64,000 nt of DNA from Sebastes aleutianus. Lineage: Eukaryota > Chordata > Actinopteri > Perciformes > Sebastidae. The number at the start of each line of letters is the position of its first letter. Position 1 is the first letter of the stretch. The notes under the pieces were generated by a model. The model was not told where the DNA came from. It searched no databases and was given only the letters and a program-made list of their open reading frames with translations. The position numbers and the translations under genes are program-made. Shown here piece by piece: positions 45,646 to 48,816 of this stretch. The DNA is taken from the NCBI GenBank assembly GCA_916700875.1, contig CAKAKS010000060.1, positions 9,427,834 to 9,491,833 on the forward strand. Reading direction: 5' to 3'.

Positions 45646-47717
45646 GGAAATCATGAGAGAAAATATCACCAAATACTACAACTAATACTAATACACTCTA
45701 TAAGAGAGACCATTAACTCTAACTATCAGAGTAATACAGAAAGTCAGTGACACTTCAACAGAAAAATATAATACAATATTTCCAATAATGCACTTTTGAA
45801 TAATAATCAGTAACTAATTACTTGATTGCTGATGCTTTATGGATCATAGAGGCCACTAGTAATTATTTATTTTTTACAATAATCCTTTTTCTGCCAAAAG
45901 GGATTTTTCACAACGTAAAGTTTTCCAATAAATGTATTCTAACTGATCCATGAAGCATTAATCAATAATTTATAAATCATTATTTATATCTTATAAACCA
46001 TTACAAAGGACGTCTTCAGTATTATAGCATCAAAGCCACCAGACTCCTTTCACAAAAACAGTAATTTTACCTCTCAGAACAGGGGAGTTGCTGGTCTACA
46101 GCTGCATCGATCGGTTAGTTGGTTTGTGTTATTGTGTGACTTTCTGATCTGAACTAACGTGACGTCCACAGCAGTACGTTGCTTCCCAAACTTACGTCCG
46201 TCATTAAAGTTTTCAGAACAGGTTTGATTTTCTGCGTTTTTTCACATCTTTCAGAGTTGTTTGACCACTGAGAGCCACCGTAACCATTTACAAAGGACGT
46301 TTTCAGTATTATAACTTCAAAGCCACCAGACTCCATTCACACAAACAGTCATTTTACCTCTCAGAACAGGAGTTGCTGGTGTACCGCTGCCTCGATCGGT
46401 TAGTTTAATTCTTAGTCGACTAACACTCATACGAATTTGTCGACTAATCTATTAGTTGATTTAATCGACAGATCTGTAACACTGAGTTTCTCCACAAAGA
46501 ATCACACAAAATCACCACTTTAAATCTGGTGTTTACCAGAGATGTGCTCATAAGTTTCTTAGAAATAAGTCACTCAGCATGAAAATGCATAAAAAATGAC
46601 TAATCGACTGAAGAAATCTTAGTTTATCATGATTGAAATGACTGATTAGTCGACTAAACGGATGTTAGACACCTAAAAAAATCTATATCCGTTTAAGTGT
46701 ACGCTATATTAAGAATATTTTCACTGCTTTACCTCGCTGTCAGACAGCCCTTTCTAACGGGAACTGAAGCCGTCATATAGCTTTCTTCAAAGCCAGACTC
46801 CATTCACAAAAACAGTAATTGAACCTCTCAGAACAGAGAGTTCCTTTCTCTACCGCTGCATTGATCATCGGTCATCCATAGTTAGTTTTTGTGAAAAGTC
46901 AACACAGAAACGCAGTCACACTAGCTGGTCCCTGTAGCATACTGACTGACTGGCTGAATGAATGAATGAATGAGGTTTTCCTTACTGTGTCATACAGCTA
47001 CACCCAGCCTGTATGAGCTCTCACCATAAACCAGATATACAGAAAGACCTTTACATCCTCTAACACATTACAAACAGTCCAGAAATAAAGAATCTGATCC
47101 TCAGACTTTCATGTCTCCAACTAAATCATAAATCACAAAGATTGGAGTAAATTCAAAGTCCATTCTGTCTTCTTTTCGAGGCTTTGGAGGCACATTTAGC
47201 AAATTTAAACTCATCAAATTGAAACAAGCATTTTTATATCTGTACACCAGAATGTTTCAGGGACTCTGAAATCATCAGTTTGTATAAAACAGGAGAAAAT
47301 AAGACGACTTTCCACTTCACACAGACTCTTCATCAAGAAGAACACTGACTGTTTGGCTCCTGTAATATTATAGGAATGTTTACTGATATTCATAAAATAG
47401 CAGATAAGAGGAGATATAATATAAATATCAACACAGCAGCAGTGAGGAATGTTACAGTGACTATAAAAATAAAGATCAATATCAGCTCCACACTGACAGC
47501 CTTGAAGTCCATGTGAGAATATGATGAAATGATAAAAAATCTTTGTTTTTTACCTTCTCAGAGATACATGAAGAAGAAGCTCCGGAGTGAGAAAAGCATC
47601 AGAAAGTTTCCAGTTTCAGCTCAGACAGACTGAACTGAGATCAGCTCCACGCTGACGGACACACAGCTTCATCATCCTCCTCCTCCTCCTCCTCCTCTGG
47701 CTGCTGGAGAGCCTTTA
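1373..47717 (-). CDS. cpne4: copine-4-like gene, 5' half (C2A and C2B domains); runs off the left edge
   Basis: Calcium-dependent phospholipid-binding protein of the copine family. Copines have two N-terminal C2 domains that carry the protein to membranes and a C-terminal vWA-like copine domain that binds partner proteins. I placed one non-coding and eight coding exons: about 47554-47717 (non-coding), 35811-36001 (start codon at 35981), 21709-21888, 16864-16935, 14621-14695, 13999-14082, 13805-13894, 6184-6282 and 1373-1459. All junctions are GT-AG and phase 0. Together they give 286 residues against about 557 in human CPNE4, so the vWA domain lies beyond base 1. C2A covers about residues 20-140 and C2B about 150-285. 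The N-terminus MSDIYESAANSLGLF and the C2A loop GISDRDALSKPDPC favour copine-4 over copine-7 or -9 from what I know of those proteins. Teleosts can have two cpne4 copies (a and b); which one this is cannot be decided here. The gene identity is firm; the paralogue is less so. Confidence 0.9.
1460..2535. other. cpne4 intron 8, proximal part: no gene seen
   Basis: A short AGATATCTATA palindromic run is at 1525-1562. The block 1740-2220 is GC-richer and open on both strands (98 and 75 codons) without any recognisable protein. A TTTGACAGCCCTAG end word is at about 1645-1660, as in element J. Confidence 0.5.
2536..2985 (+). repeat. 22-bp minisatellite, about 20 units
   Basis: Head-to-tail units of the form CAAGATGGCGACGGCCAAAAAC with many substitutions. 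Because 22 bases have no plus-strand stop, three overlapping open frames of up to 184 codons, rich in Lys, Gln, Arg and Trp, and matching antisense frames run through it; none is credible as a gene. The unit is the one found in low copy in dispersed element B. Confidence 0.9.
3000..3400 (-). repeat. fragment of the 'GTTTAGG' dispersed family
   Basis: Words CCCTAACTAAGTGGTTGTGT and GTATACGACGAGTTGGGAGT are the family marks; preceded by four TAGTCACGTGA-type words at 3050-3105. Confidence 0.55.
3401..4364. other. cpne4 intron 8: no gene seen
   Basis: Unique-looking sequence. The open frames at 3702-3884 and 3900-4151 have no recognisable domain. A GCCGCCGCCGCCGACG run at 4007-4022 is the only GC-rich spot. 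Confidence 0.5.
4365..4755 (+). repeat. dispersed element B, 3' part, with an 8-unit 22-bp array
   Basis: Starts at the element B words CTTTAACCCTTTCACAGTGT and TCATCAAAGTTAATTGTA. It carries an array of eight 22-base units at about 4498-4673, then closes with CACAAACCAATGGTGACATC and CTTATAGACAGTC. The intermediate expansion state. Confidence 0.75.
4756..5574. other. cpne4 intron 8: nothing notable
   Basis: AT-rich and apparently unique. No exon, RNA gene or tandem repeat seen. Confidence 0.5.
5575..5870 (-). repeat. dispersed element G, copy 1
   Basis: Contains GTCGCTTTCAGTCCAAAATG, GCTCTGCTGCTGGGTGCTGA and GATCAATTGACTTTCACTTC. The reverse complements of these words occur at 36255, 36765 and 55015. 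Non-coding. Confidence 0.75.
6184..6282 (-). CDS. cpne4: cpne4 exon 8: C2B loop 3
   Basis: Thirty-three codons (residues 225-257). The peptide begins CTVWDWDSNGKHDYIGEFEA and ends TFKEMKGAIDGRQ. VWDWDSNGKHD has the full set of loop 3 Asp residues (229, 231, 237), so C2B keeps a complete calcium site. The acceptor is CCACCAAG preceded by a T run, weaker than its neighbours; the donor is GTACGA. The intron to exon 7 is about 7.5 kb. Confidence 0.95.
6735..6828 (+). repeat. fragment of dispersed element A
   Basis: Matches the first ~110 bases of the element at 21955 (CTGTTAGTAACCATGA, then TTCTCTGAACACGTTAGTTA, then AAGTATTGTTG). The rest of the element is absent. Confidence 0.65.
6829..7683. 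other. cpne4 intron 7: probable dispersed repeat, no gene
   Basis: The words CCCTCTGAGACCCACAATAG and GTGTACATCATATGAAAGCT look like a dispersed fish repeat. The 118-codon open frame at 6897 has no domain I recognise. Confidence 0.45.
7684..7925 (+). repeat. 24-bp minisatellite, about 10 units
   Basis: Units of the form CATACTATACTAGTAGTACA plus ACCT, with few changes (CATC/CCTC/TCTC and GTAGTA/GTAATA variants). The 24-base period is a multiple of three, so two frames read as eight-residue peptide repeats (TSYYTSST); an artefact. The unit contains the palindrome TACTAGTA. Confidence 0.9.
7926..9889. other. cpne4 intron 7: no gene seen
   Basis: Mostly unique-looking. The stretch 8560-9100 has CpG-rich words (GCCTGCCGGGGACGTTACCG) and may be an old repeat. 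No exon found. Confidence 0.45.
9240..9272 (+). repeat. (TTC)n microsatellite
   Basis: About ten TTC/TTT units in the intron between cpne4 exons 7 and 8. Confidence 0.85.
9890..10412. repeat. AATAAA/AAATA-rich dispersed element, copy 1
   Basis: About 500 bases made mostly of AAATAAATA words on the plus strand, ending TTGGCAGGTTCCGTCCTCCG. The word CAGGTTCCGTC(C/A)TCC recurs at the ends of similar blocks at 13.46 kb and, inverted, at 57.64 kb, so it is probably an element terminus. The long minus-strand open frames (Phe, Tyr, Leu, Ile) are artefacts. Confidence 0.65.
10413..11509. other. cpne4 intron 7: nothing notable
   Basis: The word AGAGGCCTCATTACACAGAA at 10583 recurs inverted near 10620-10645 (TTTCTGTAATGAGGCCCCAG), a short inverted repeat. 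No coding sequence. Confidence 0.45.
11510..12329. mobile_element. MITE-like element with ~50-bp terminal inverted repeats, AATA-rich core
   Basis: The left end TATGGAGTCATAGTAGTACC and the right end (12280-12329) are inverted copies over about 50 bases, including TCTGTAAAAGAATAAG. The interior is almost only A/T/G on the plus strand, with repeated AATAAA-type words, and gives long meaningless minus-strand open frames of Phe, Tyr, Leu and Ile. No transposase is present. The target duplication is unclear. Confidence 0.75.
12330..13139. other. cpne4 intron 7: no gene; TATA-like word at 12934
   Basis: A CTATATAAGCTGCC word at about 12932-12945 lies in a GC-richer stretch. No open frame or splice site follows it, so I do not call a promoter. 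Confidence 0.4.
13140..13482. repeat. AATAAA-rich dispersed element, copy 2
   Basis: AAATAAATA-rich block that ends TTGACAGGTTCCGTCATCCA. Same family as 9890-10412. Confidence 0.65.
13757..13802 (+). repeat. (TG)n microsatellite at the cpne4 exon 7 donor
   Basis: About 22 TG units. On the transcript strand it is a CA repeat starting directly after the donor GTA. Confidence 0.95.
13805..13894 (-). CDS. cpne4: cpne4 exon 7: middle of C2B
   Basis: Thirty codons (residues 195-224). The peptide begins TVMNNLNPVWKTFKVSLNSL and ends CSGDHERKLQ. NNLNPVWK is the conserved copine C2 core. The acceptor is CTCTCTCAG. The donor GTAC runs straight into a CA/TG microsatellite (13757-13802). Confidence 0.96.
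13999..14082 (-). CDS. cpne4: cpne4 exon 6: C2B loop 1
   Basis: Twenty-eight codons (residues 167-194). The peptide begins DFFSKSDPFLEIYRMNDDAT and ends QLVYRTE, almost identical to copine-4 in this part. Asp167 and Asp173 are the expected calcium ligands of C2B. The acceptor is GTGTTTGCAG and the donor GTACAA. Confidence 0.96.
14330..14587 (+). repeat. 21-bp minisatellite, about 12 units
   Basis: Units AACTACAAAGAGACACAAAAC with scattered changes. It lies in the intron between cpne4 exons 5 and 6 and ends about 35 bases from the exon 5 donor. The 21-base period gives a spurious minus frame of Val/Leu/Cys/Phe repeats. A few degenerate units of the same word recur at 16740-16800. Confidence 0.9.
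14621..14695 (-). CDS. cpne4: cpne4 exon 5: start of C2B
   Basis: Twenty-five codons (residues 142-166). The peptide ITAEELTGNDDYIELSFSAR then KLDDK carries the copine signature VIAEELxGNDDYVEL and the first C2B loop Asp residues (164, 165). The donor is GTAATA. The acceptor is TGTGTCTGTGCAG, and immediately upstream of it in the transcript lies an AAT microsatellite, so the polypyrimidine tract is short. Confidence 0.94.
14709..14871 (+). repeat. (TTA)n microsatellite followed by AATATTAT repeat
   Basis: About 29 TTA units with two CAT interruptions to 14797, then TATAATATTA words to about 14862. It starts 14 bases from the exon 5 acceptor. Confidence 0.95.
14872..15975 (+). repeat. polypurine (GGAA/GAAA) tract, about 1.1 kb
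   Basis: The plus strand is almost all A and G (GGAAGGAAGGAAGG at about 14912; AAGAAAGAAGGAAGAAAT and similar throughout), broken by normal sequence at about 15360-15560. Minus-strand open frames rich in Ser, Phe, Leu and Pro are artefacts. In cpne4 the transcript is the pyrimidine strand. It lies in the intron upstream of exon 5. Confidence 0.9.
15976..16534. other. cpne4 intron 4: nothing notable
   Basis: Unique-looking sequence between the polypurine tract and exon 4. No coding signal. Confidence 0.45.
16535..16645 (+). repeat. dispersed element B, 3' end only
   Basis: The words AAAATGCCAAATTTAAGGCT, CGGTAGTCCACAAACTAAAG and CTGATATACAGTCTGTG match the end of element B. No 22-base array is present. 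Confidence 0.55.
16864..16935 (-). CDS. cpne4: cpne4 exon 4: C2A-C2B connecting segment
   Basis: Twenty-four codons (residues 118-141) lie between acceptor TTGTTCAG and donor GTGAGC. The peptide IISQRKLCKALLRPGGTVGK then AIIT matches the copine pattern IVSQRKLSKSLLK...GK. It is too short to stand out as an open frame and was found by protein similarity and splice sites. Confidence 0.93.
17357..17565 (+). repeat. 43-bp minisatellite, about 5 units
   Basis: Units of 43 bases containing GTTAGAATCTATGGCCTCGA and CCATGGCTCTGTAATATCAG. Successive units alternate CTATGG and CTACGG. The same unit, inverted, forms the array at 20.5-21.05 kb. Confidence 0.9.
17570..18010 (-). repeat. GC-richer block, probably a repeat rather than a gene
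   Basis: The minus strand reads 146 open codons with Ser/Ala-rich sequence (SSSASSSPRLCLCQLAAASL), no domain I recognise and no splice support. It abuts the 43-base array. The higher GC and the ATGGCGGCTGCCGGAGCGAC word resemble promoter-like pieces carried by fish repeats. A retrocopy or a small exon cannot be excluded. Confidence 0.35.
18420..18850 (+). repeat. dispersed element C with a 10-bp CAACGTAACG array
   Basis: It begins with the words GCCTCGTATCACACTTCCAG, CACGTGGTTAACGTT and GGTTAGGTTTAGGCAACAGA. From about 18552 the sequence is a tandem array of CAACGTAACG-like units (about 29 units, degenerating to AACATAACAA). The same element with a shorter array is at 51625. Confidence 0.85.
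18860..19335 (+). repeat. dispersed element D, copy 1
   Basis: Shared words with 33185-33700, in the same orientation: TAGTACTAGTTTTTAATAAT, GACCTAATAATTGATTGAAT, CAAAATCTTTGGGAAAAGAA, GCCAGTCTTGCCAGGTCCAA and TATGGCGCCCACGTTGACGT. Non-coding. Confidence 0.75.
19336..20539. other. cpne4 intron 3: nothing notable
   Basis: AT-rich, apparently unique. The 86-codon frame at 19697 and the 69-codon frame at 20261 have no supporting similarity. Confidence 0.45.
20540..21052 (-). repeat. 43-bp minisatellite, about 12 units, inverted
   Basis: Reverse-complement orientation of the unit at 17357. Plus-strand units read CTGATATTTCAGAGCTGTGA then TCCGGGCCATAGATTCTAAC then TTA. Two sub-types (TGGTCGGGGCC and TGATCCGGGCC) are interspersed, so unit blocks have been copied in groups. 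Confidence 0.9.
21110..21240 (-). repeat. copy of the 62.5-kb repeat, first half, inverted
   Basis: Contains AACGTGAGTGAGCGGAGGGG, GTTGGTTGCAACCACACCAC and ATCCTACACACTCTATCTTT, the complement of 62505-62600. Confidence 0.65.
21241..21500 (-). repeat. fragment of the 'GTTTAGG / ACTAAGTAGTT' dispersed family
   Basis: Words such as GACGAGTTGCGAGTGAGAAA and CATAACCAAGTAGGTTTTTT match the family also seen at 3120-3400, 18180-18260, 26430-26500, 28965-29130, 29940-30015 and 62850-63050. Non-coding, in cpne4 intron 3. Confidence 0.5.
21709..21888 (-). CDS. cpne4: cpne4 exon 3: second half of C2A
   Basis: Sixty codons (residues 58-117) lie between acceptor TCCCGCAG and donor GTGAGT. The peptide begins VDRTEVIRSCVNPTYSKVF and ends ILGSVECTLGQ. 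It holds the second C2A calcium loop, YDINSNHNG (residues 93-101), where only Asp94 is kept and the second loop position is Asn. The motif YFEEVQRLR is typical of copines. The upstream intron is about 13.9 kb. Confidence 0.95.
21955..23010 (+). mobile_element. 1-kb dispersed element A, copy 1, with internal palindrome
   Basis: Non-coding element starting with AATAGCCCTCTTTCCTGTTA and ending with the words AACACCGTGACCTCATCATG and ACACTAAAGGGTCTA. The two ends share CATGATGAGGT in inverted form, suggesting weak terminal inverted repeats. The centre (22685-22825) is a large imperfect palindrome around a CTGTTAGCAGAAGACTAAA stem. It starts only about 65 bases from the cpne4 exon 3 acceptor. Confidence 0.8.
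23011..23804. other. cpne4 intron 2: nothing notable
   Basis: Unique-looking DNA with a short GAAGAAGAAGAAG run near 23452. No gene seen. Confidence 0.45.
23805..24005 (+). repeat. dispersed element H, copy 1, with a 21-bp triplicate
   Basis: Contains GGTCAATCACGGCGTTCTAT and three tandem copies of TATAACAGACCGTTGCTATG-type units (23882-23942), then GGACCGTTTTTGTGTCAAAT. It is cut off by a SINE at 24006. The inverted, fuller copy is at 26820-27110. Confidence 0.7.
24006..24150 (-). mobile_element. 5'-truncated tRNA-derived SINE, related to the one at 26.6 kb
   Basis: The minus strand shows box B GGGTTCAAATCCG, the shared body (GGCCTGTGGCCCTTTCCGCA), a CT repeat, and the tail CACTGTCAATAAAAA. 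The box A half is missing or unrecognisable. It interrupts the dispersed element that starts at 23805. Confidence 0.75.
24705..25335 (+). repeat. dispersed element B, copy with 3 minisatellite units
   Basis: Non-coding repeat that begins AATGCTGAAGTGCCTTAAAC and includes AGCCAGCAGGGGGCGACTCC, TTGACAGGTCGCTACCACGG and, near the end, three copies of a 22-base unit of the type CAAGATGGCGACGGCCAAAAAC (25187-25250). It closes with CACACCAATGGGTGACGTCA and CTTATATACAGTC. This copy shows the low-copy state of the array that is large at 2.5 kb and 4.5 kb. Confidence 0.75.
25336..26430. other. cpne4 intron 2: nothing notable
   Basis: No coding signal, no tandem repeat. Small open frames only. Confidence 0.45.
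26500..26679 (-). mobile_element. tRNA-derived SINE, full length, with 15-base target-site duplication
   Basis: Read on the minus strand it begins GGCGCCGGGTAGCTCACCGG, with box A (TAGCTCACCGGGTAGAG) and box B (GATTCGAATCC), and ends with a CACTGTCAAATAAAGG tail and an A-rich run. The 15 bases at 26485-26499 (AAGTAGTGTAACTTA) recur at 26680-26694 with one mismatch. It was inserted into a member of the 'GTTTAGG' dispersed family. Confidence 0.85.
26820..27110 (-). repeat. dispersed element H, copy 2, inverted, with a GTACATTATCC hairpin
   Basis: Contains AATTTGACACAAAAACGGTC, CAACAGTCTGTTATACATAG and GTAACCAATCAGAATCGAGT, the complement of the copy at 23805, with only one or two of the 21-base units. 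Next to it, GGGATAATGTACAGCGAA and TCGCTGTACATTATCCCGC (26873-26938) form an inverted repeat with a 30-base loop. Confidence 0.7.
27111..28664. other. cpne4 intron 2: no gene seen
   Basis: A pyrimidine-rich part (27130-27330) and a purine-rich part (27660-27810) stand out in composition. The minus open frames at 27642 and 28278 have no recognisable domains. Confidence 0.45.
28665..28719. other. near-perfect palindrome (hairpin) of 55 bases
   Basis: The arm GCTGCTATAACATTAATGTT is mirrored by AACATTAATGTTAATG... to TTATAGCAGC. The central part is a series of AACATTAATGTT self-complementary words. It is followed at 28725-28763 by three CTAGTCACTGTG units. No sign of coding. Confidence 0.8.
28965..29130 (+). 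repeat. fragment of the 'GTTTAGG' dispersed family
   Basis: Words TCTCACCCAACTCGTCACAT, CTTAGCTAGCTTTAGGAAAA and CATCATGGTTGGGCTTAAAA. The same opening words occur at 18180. Confidence 0.6.
29131..29939. other. cpne4 intron 2: nothing notable
   Basis: Unique-looking sequence without coding or repeat signal that I can define. Confidence 0.45.
30020..30775 (+). repeat. dispersed element J, copy 1, interrupted by a SINE
   Basis: The words CCTTGACCTCTGACCTCCAG, GAAAATGGGTTCTATGGGTA, GACACACTGACAGCTGTTGT and TTGATTTCCAATAATAAATA lie in that order, ending in TTGACAGCCCTAG. I recognise this order from fish genomes. The SINE at 30144-30429 splits it at the CACATG word. Confidence 0.8.
30144..30429 (+). 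mobile_element. tRNA-derived SINE with L2-like tail, flanked by a target-site duplication
   Basis: The head has RNA polymerase III box A (TGGCTCAGAGGGTAGA) and box B (GGTGGTTCGAGGC). The body contains CACATGTCGATGTGTCCTTG and the tail AAAAGCGCTGTATAAATG, a tail type shared with L2-like LINEs. The six bases CACATG flank it on both sides (30138-30143 and 30430-30435). The host is another dispersed element that reads through if the SINE is removed. Confidence 0.85.
30785..31060 (+). repeat. dispersed element K with nuclear-receptor half sites, copy 1
   Basis: Contains GTATGCCTCCGCCAACCAGT, then GTGACCTTTGACCTTTGACC, then TTCCTGAGATATCGCG and CGGACAAACGTAATACCTCC. The TGACCT-T-TGACC-type spacing is a DR1 arrangement of the nuclear-receptor half site. 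Non-coding. Confidence 0.7.
31061..31842. other. cpne4 intron 2: nothing notable
   Basis: No exon or clear repeat. An AATAATAATAATATT run is at 31287. Confidence 0.45.
31843..32335 (+). repeat. dispersed element B, copy truncated at the minisatellite unit
   Basis: Same order of words as at 24705 (AATGCTGAAGTACCTTAAGC onward). It ends in one degenerate unit (CAAGATGTAGACGGCCAAAA), where an AATA-rich element takes over at 32335. Confidence 0.75.
32335..32545. repeat. AATAAA-rich dispersed element, copy 3, short
   Basis: AAATAAATA-rich block ending TTGGCTGGTTATGTCTTCCA. It joins dispersed element B at 32335 in mid-unit. Confidence 0.6.
32546..33184. other. cpne4 intron 2: nothing notable
   Basis: Open frames on both strands (67 and 83 codons) lack similarity to proteins I know. 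Confidence 0.45.
33185..33700 (+). repeat. dispersed element D, copy 2
   Basis: Direct-orientation match to the element at 18860 over about 480 bases, with small indels. Both copies are in cpne4 introns (introns 3 and 2). Confidence 0.75.
33701..34514. other. cpne4 intron 2: nothing notable
   Basis: Unique-looking. No coding signal. Confidence 0.45.
34515..35545 (-). mobile_element. 1-kb dispersed element A, copy 2, inverted relative to copy 1
   Basis: This is the reverse complement of the element at 21955-23010 along its full length, with the same central palindrome (34730-34865). It ends about 265 bases from the cpne4 exon 2 donor at 35810. Confidence 0.8.
35811..36001 (-). CDS. cpne4: cpne4 exon 2: start codon and first half of C2A
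   Basis: The acceptor is CCATGCAG; then come 20 bases of leader ending CCTCCACC, and ATG at 35981. The 57 codons end at 35811 before GTAGGT. The peptide starts MSDIYESAANSLGLFSNPC and contains the first calcium-binding loop of C2A with Asp36 and Asp42. I chose this start because it matches the copine-4 N-terminus and has purine/C-rich Kozak context (CACCATGA). Human CPNE4 has three extra residues (MKK) before the equivalent Met; none is encoded here in frame before the acceptor. Confidence 0.93.
36255..36530 (+). repeat. dispersed element G, copy 2
   Basis: Contains AAGAAGTGAAAGTCAATTGT, CATCAGCACCCAGCAGCAGA, the CCATTTTGGACTGAAAGCGA region, and a final CAGTCCAAAATGGCGGCAGT. The last word is an inverted copy of the internal CCATTTTGGACTG word, so the element can fold on itself. 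Confidence 0.75.
36765..36905 (+). repeat. dispersed element G, partial copy 3
   Basis: The first 130 bases of the same element (from AAGAAGTGAAAGTCAATTGT to GGACGCCAGTAAAACGTTCG), in the same orientation and 500 bases after copy 2, upstream of cpne4 exon 2. Confidence 0.75.
36906..39649. other. cpne4 intron 1: no gene seen
   Basis: Apart from the TCC microsatellite at 37136, the sequence is AT-rich and unique-looking. Runs of TTAAAT/TTTAA words fill 37560-38060. Small open frames only. Confidence 0.45.
37136..37170 (+). repeat. (TCC)n microsatellite
   Basis: About eleven TCC units in cpne4 intron 1, 1.1 kb upstream of exon 2 in transcript terms. Confidence 0.9.
39650..40945 (+). repeat. 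20-bp minisatellite, about 65 units, with a 140-bp higher-order repeat
   Basis: Units of the form TCATCTCCTACGTCCTGTCG. Between about 40361 and 40720 a block of seven units (140 bases) repeats about two and a half times; for instance TCTCCTACGTCCCGTCGTCA recurs at 40381, 40521 and 40661. The plus strand lacks stops in all frames over long distances, giving open frames of up to 383 codons of Ser, Pro, Thr, His and Val. I treat these as artefacts. It lies in cpne4 intron 1. Confidence 0.92.
41050..41280 (-). repeat. dispersed repeat with GGTTCGGATCAAAC words
   Basis: Contains AACGAACCGAACTGTGGTTC and GATTTTGGTTCGGATCAAAC, inverted words common in fish non-autonomous elements. Non-coding. Confidence 0.5.
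41281..42311. other. cpne4 intron 1: nothing notable
   Basis: AT-rich with a short GTGAGGATGATGATGTCGAC stretch at 41771. A TTTGTACCGCAACTGCTGCC to AATAAAGTTTAATCTCATTT stretch (41675-41735) looks like an old LINE/SINE 3' tail. No gene. Confidence 0.4.
42312..42478. mobile_element. truncated copy of the AAGTATACTT element
   Basis: It begins CCCTTACAAAAAAGTGGTAT and follows the first 180 bases of the element at 43305 closely (the two share a stretch ending TTGGGACTAAATT-GCCCA). It stops where the dispersed element at 42480 begins, so either that element inserted here or a rearrangement joined them. Confidence 0.65.
42480..42968 (-). repeat. dispersed element B, inverted copy
   Basis: The minus strand reads the same words as the copy at 24705, from the AGCCAGCAGGGGGCGACTCC region (near 42905-42930) down to the AGTGACACGAGAGGG region (near 42512). 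The distal part with the 22-base array and the CAATGGGTGACGTCA end is absent. Confidence 0.75.
43305..44303. mobile_element. terminal-inverted-repeat element rich in AAGTATACTT words
   Basis: The left end ACCCTTACGAAAAACTAGTA and the right end (reverse complement ACCCTTACCAAAAAGAAGTT) form imperfect inverted repeats. The interior is a series of AGTATACTT and ACTAGTA words, themselves palindromic. A separate short insert at about 43822-43910 (three CAAGATT words, then TTTATTGTCATGCCGG) breaks it. No coding capacity. Confidence 0.75.
44304..45237. other. cpne4 intron 1: nothing notable
   Basis: Unique-looking sequence, no exon or repeat boundary seen. Confidence 0.45.
45238..45465 (+). repeat. 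dispersed element J, 3' part
   Basis: Matches the second half of the element at 30020 (CTGGACAATATTTGTCATTG, TTGATTTCCAATAATAAATA, TTGCATAAAGCAGCATATTT). The beginning and the very end are missing. Confidence 0.75.
45586..45642 (+). repeat. (AC)n microsatellite
   Basis: About 28 AC units in cpne4 intron 1. Confidence 0.97.
45990..46875 (+). repeat. three local copies of a 100-130-base repeat
   Basis: The words CAAAGCCACCAGACTC, ACAAAAACAGTAATT, CCTCTCAGAACAG and GCTGC(A/C)T(C/T)GAT occur in the same order at about 46028-46118, 46316-46400 and 46786-46868. The spacing is irregular, so this is local duplication with spread rather than a tidy array. Non-coding, in cpne4 intron 1. Confidence 0.65.
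46876..47553. other. cpne4 intron 1, next to the 5' exon: nothing coding
   Basis: Unique-looking, moderately AT-rich. Being the first few hundred bases of the transcript's intron 1, it could hold enhancers, but I see no specific motif cluster. Confidence 0.4.
47554..47717 (-). other. cpne4: cpne4 exon 1, non-coding 5' UTR (start estimated)
   Basis: The exon ends in GAGAAG followed by the donor GTAAAA at 47553. It would splice to the acceptor at 36002, where 20 bases of leader precede the start codon. On the minus strand it contains a GAG/AGG-rich stretch (47670-47699) and at least two short upstream open frames. One starts ATGATGAAG near 47679 and runs 19 codons (MMKLCVRQRGADLSSVCLS); the other is ATG-Tyr-Leu-stop near the donor. 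The 5' end is inferred from the TATA box. Human CPNE4 also has 5' exons far upstream of the C2A exon. Confidence 0.5.
47670..47699 (+). repeat. cpne4: (TCC)n tract inside the cpne4 5' UTR exon
   Basis: About nine TCC units; in the transcript this is a GGA/GAG-rich stretch of the leader. Confidence 0.85.
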
Positions 47718-47741
47718 CAGCCTCCAGCCGCCTCTCACAGC

Positions 47742-47747
47742 TTTATA
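47742..47747 (-). promoter_or_regulatory. cpne4: TATA box of the cpne4 promoter
   Basis: Minus-strand TATAAA, followed by G, lies 188 bases upstream of the donor site that ends the proposed non-coding exon. A start about 30 bases downstream, near 47717, would give a 5' exon of about 160 bases. The assignment rests on position and on the good donor at 47554; no transcript data are available. Confidence 0.5.
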
Positions 47748-48419
47748 GTGGGGGAAGCCTCTCACAGACAGGAGTGGAGGAGAAGGAGGAGGAGGAGGAG
47801 AGAAGAGTGGGCTGCAGCGCCGCATGCAGGCCGAGCACAGGAAGCACAGGTTGGGGATGAGAGCCAAGTTCAGGTGGAGCAGCACCAACCAAACTCTGTA
47901 CATTTTTCTGGGTATTTAAGTACATCTCTACATGATGCTTTAAACAATGTTTTTAAAAAGCTTTCACTGCAGCCATGCCAGCTATTACTGACTAACAATA
48001 TATCTATTGTATATCTATTATGTAAGAGACTGTATGAAAATGATTAGGGAGGGATAATTTTGGGCCAGAAAGAGTTCATATCCACTTAGTCCTTAGTGAA
48101 TTAAGAAGAAATGAAGAATTAAATAAGAGTAAGATAATAAGAGTATCTTTTAAAATAAGAGTATTTCTTGAAATAAAATGAAAAAAATAATAATAATATA
48201 TAATGAAAAACAAAATAATACATACTGAAACTTATAAACAGACTAGAGAAAGTGTTGAAACCATCTTCTTTCTCTATACTTTATCTAGAAAGTTCAATAT
48301 AGTAGTTACATAAACATGTTCAGATTTTTCATTACAAAAAAAATCAGTAAATATATTTTACAGTATAACGATAATATCAAAATGAAATAAATTATCCAAC
48401 AAATAAAATGTAAAGAAAG
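47748..48419. other. intergenic part between cpne4 and cmtm6
   Basis: The 150 bases beyond the TATA box are G/A-rich (GGAGGAGGAGGAGAGAAG at 47787) and may be the cpne4 core-promoter side. From 48000 on it is AT-rich with AATAAATA words. Confidence 0.45.
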
Positions 48420-48816
48420 GAAAAGTTGAATTAAAATCAAAAATGAAAAAACAATCGGAGTCTGTTATAAAATTTGAATAAATTTAAAGTAAAACCACAA
48501 AACATAAATATATAATAGAAATAAATACAATAAAAATATGAAGGAATATTATGAAAATATATACAATATATCTGTTTTGGAGCTGTACAGTTTGTGCAAA
48601 ATAAAAAACAATCAGAGTCAGTTAAAAAATTCGAATAAATTTAAAATAAAAACACAAAACAAATATATAATAGAAAGAAATACATCAAATAAAATGTAAG
48701 GAAAGGAAGAGATGAATAAAAACAAAAAGCAATCAGAGTCTTTTAAAAAATTGGAGTACATTTAAAATGTCGAAACATTCTAATAGTTTTTTCCAATTTA
48801 AAATTTTTGAGTTTTA
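48420..48816 (+). repeat. degenerate tandem repeat, units of about 120-160 bp
   Basis: The words AACAATCGGAGTCTGTTATA, AACAATCAGAGTCAGTTAAA and GCAATCAGAGTCTTTTAAAA start three AT-rich units at about 48451, 48609 and 48728. Part of the last unit (TTAAAAAATTGGAGTACATT) is found again at 49587 after the inserted element, so element F went into this array or duplicated its target. Confidence 0.65.
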
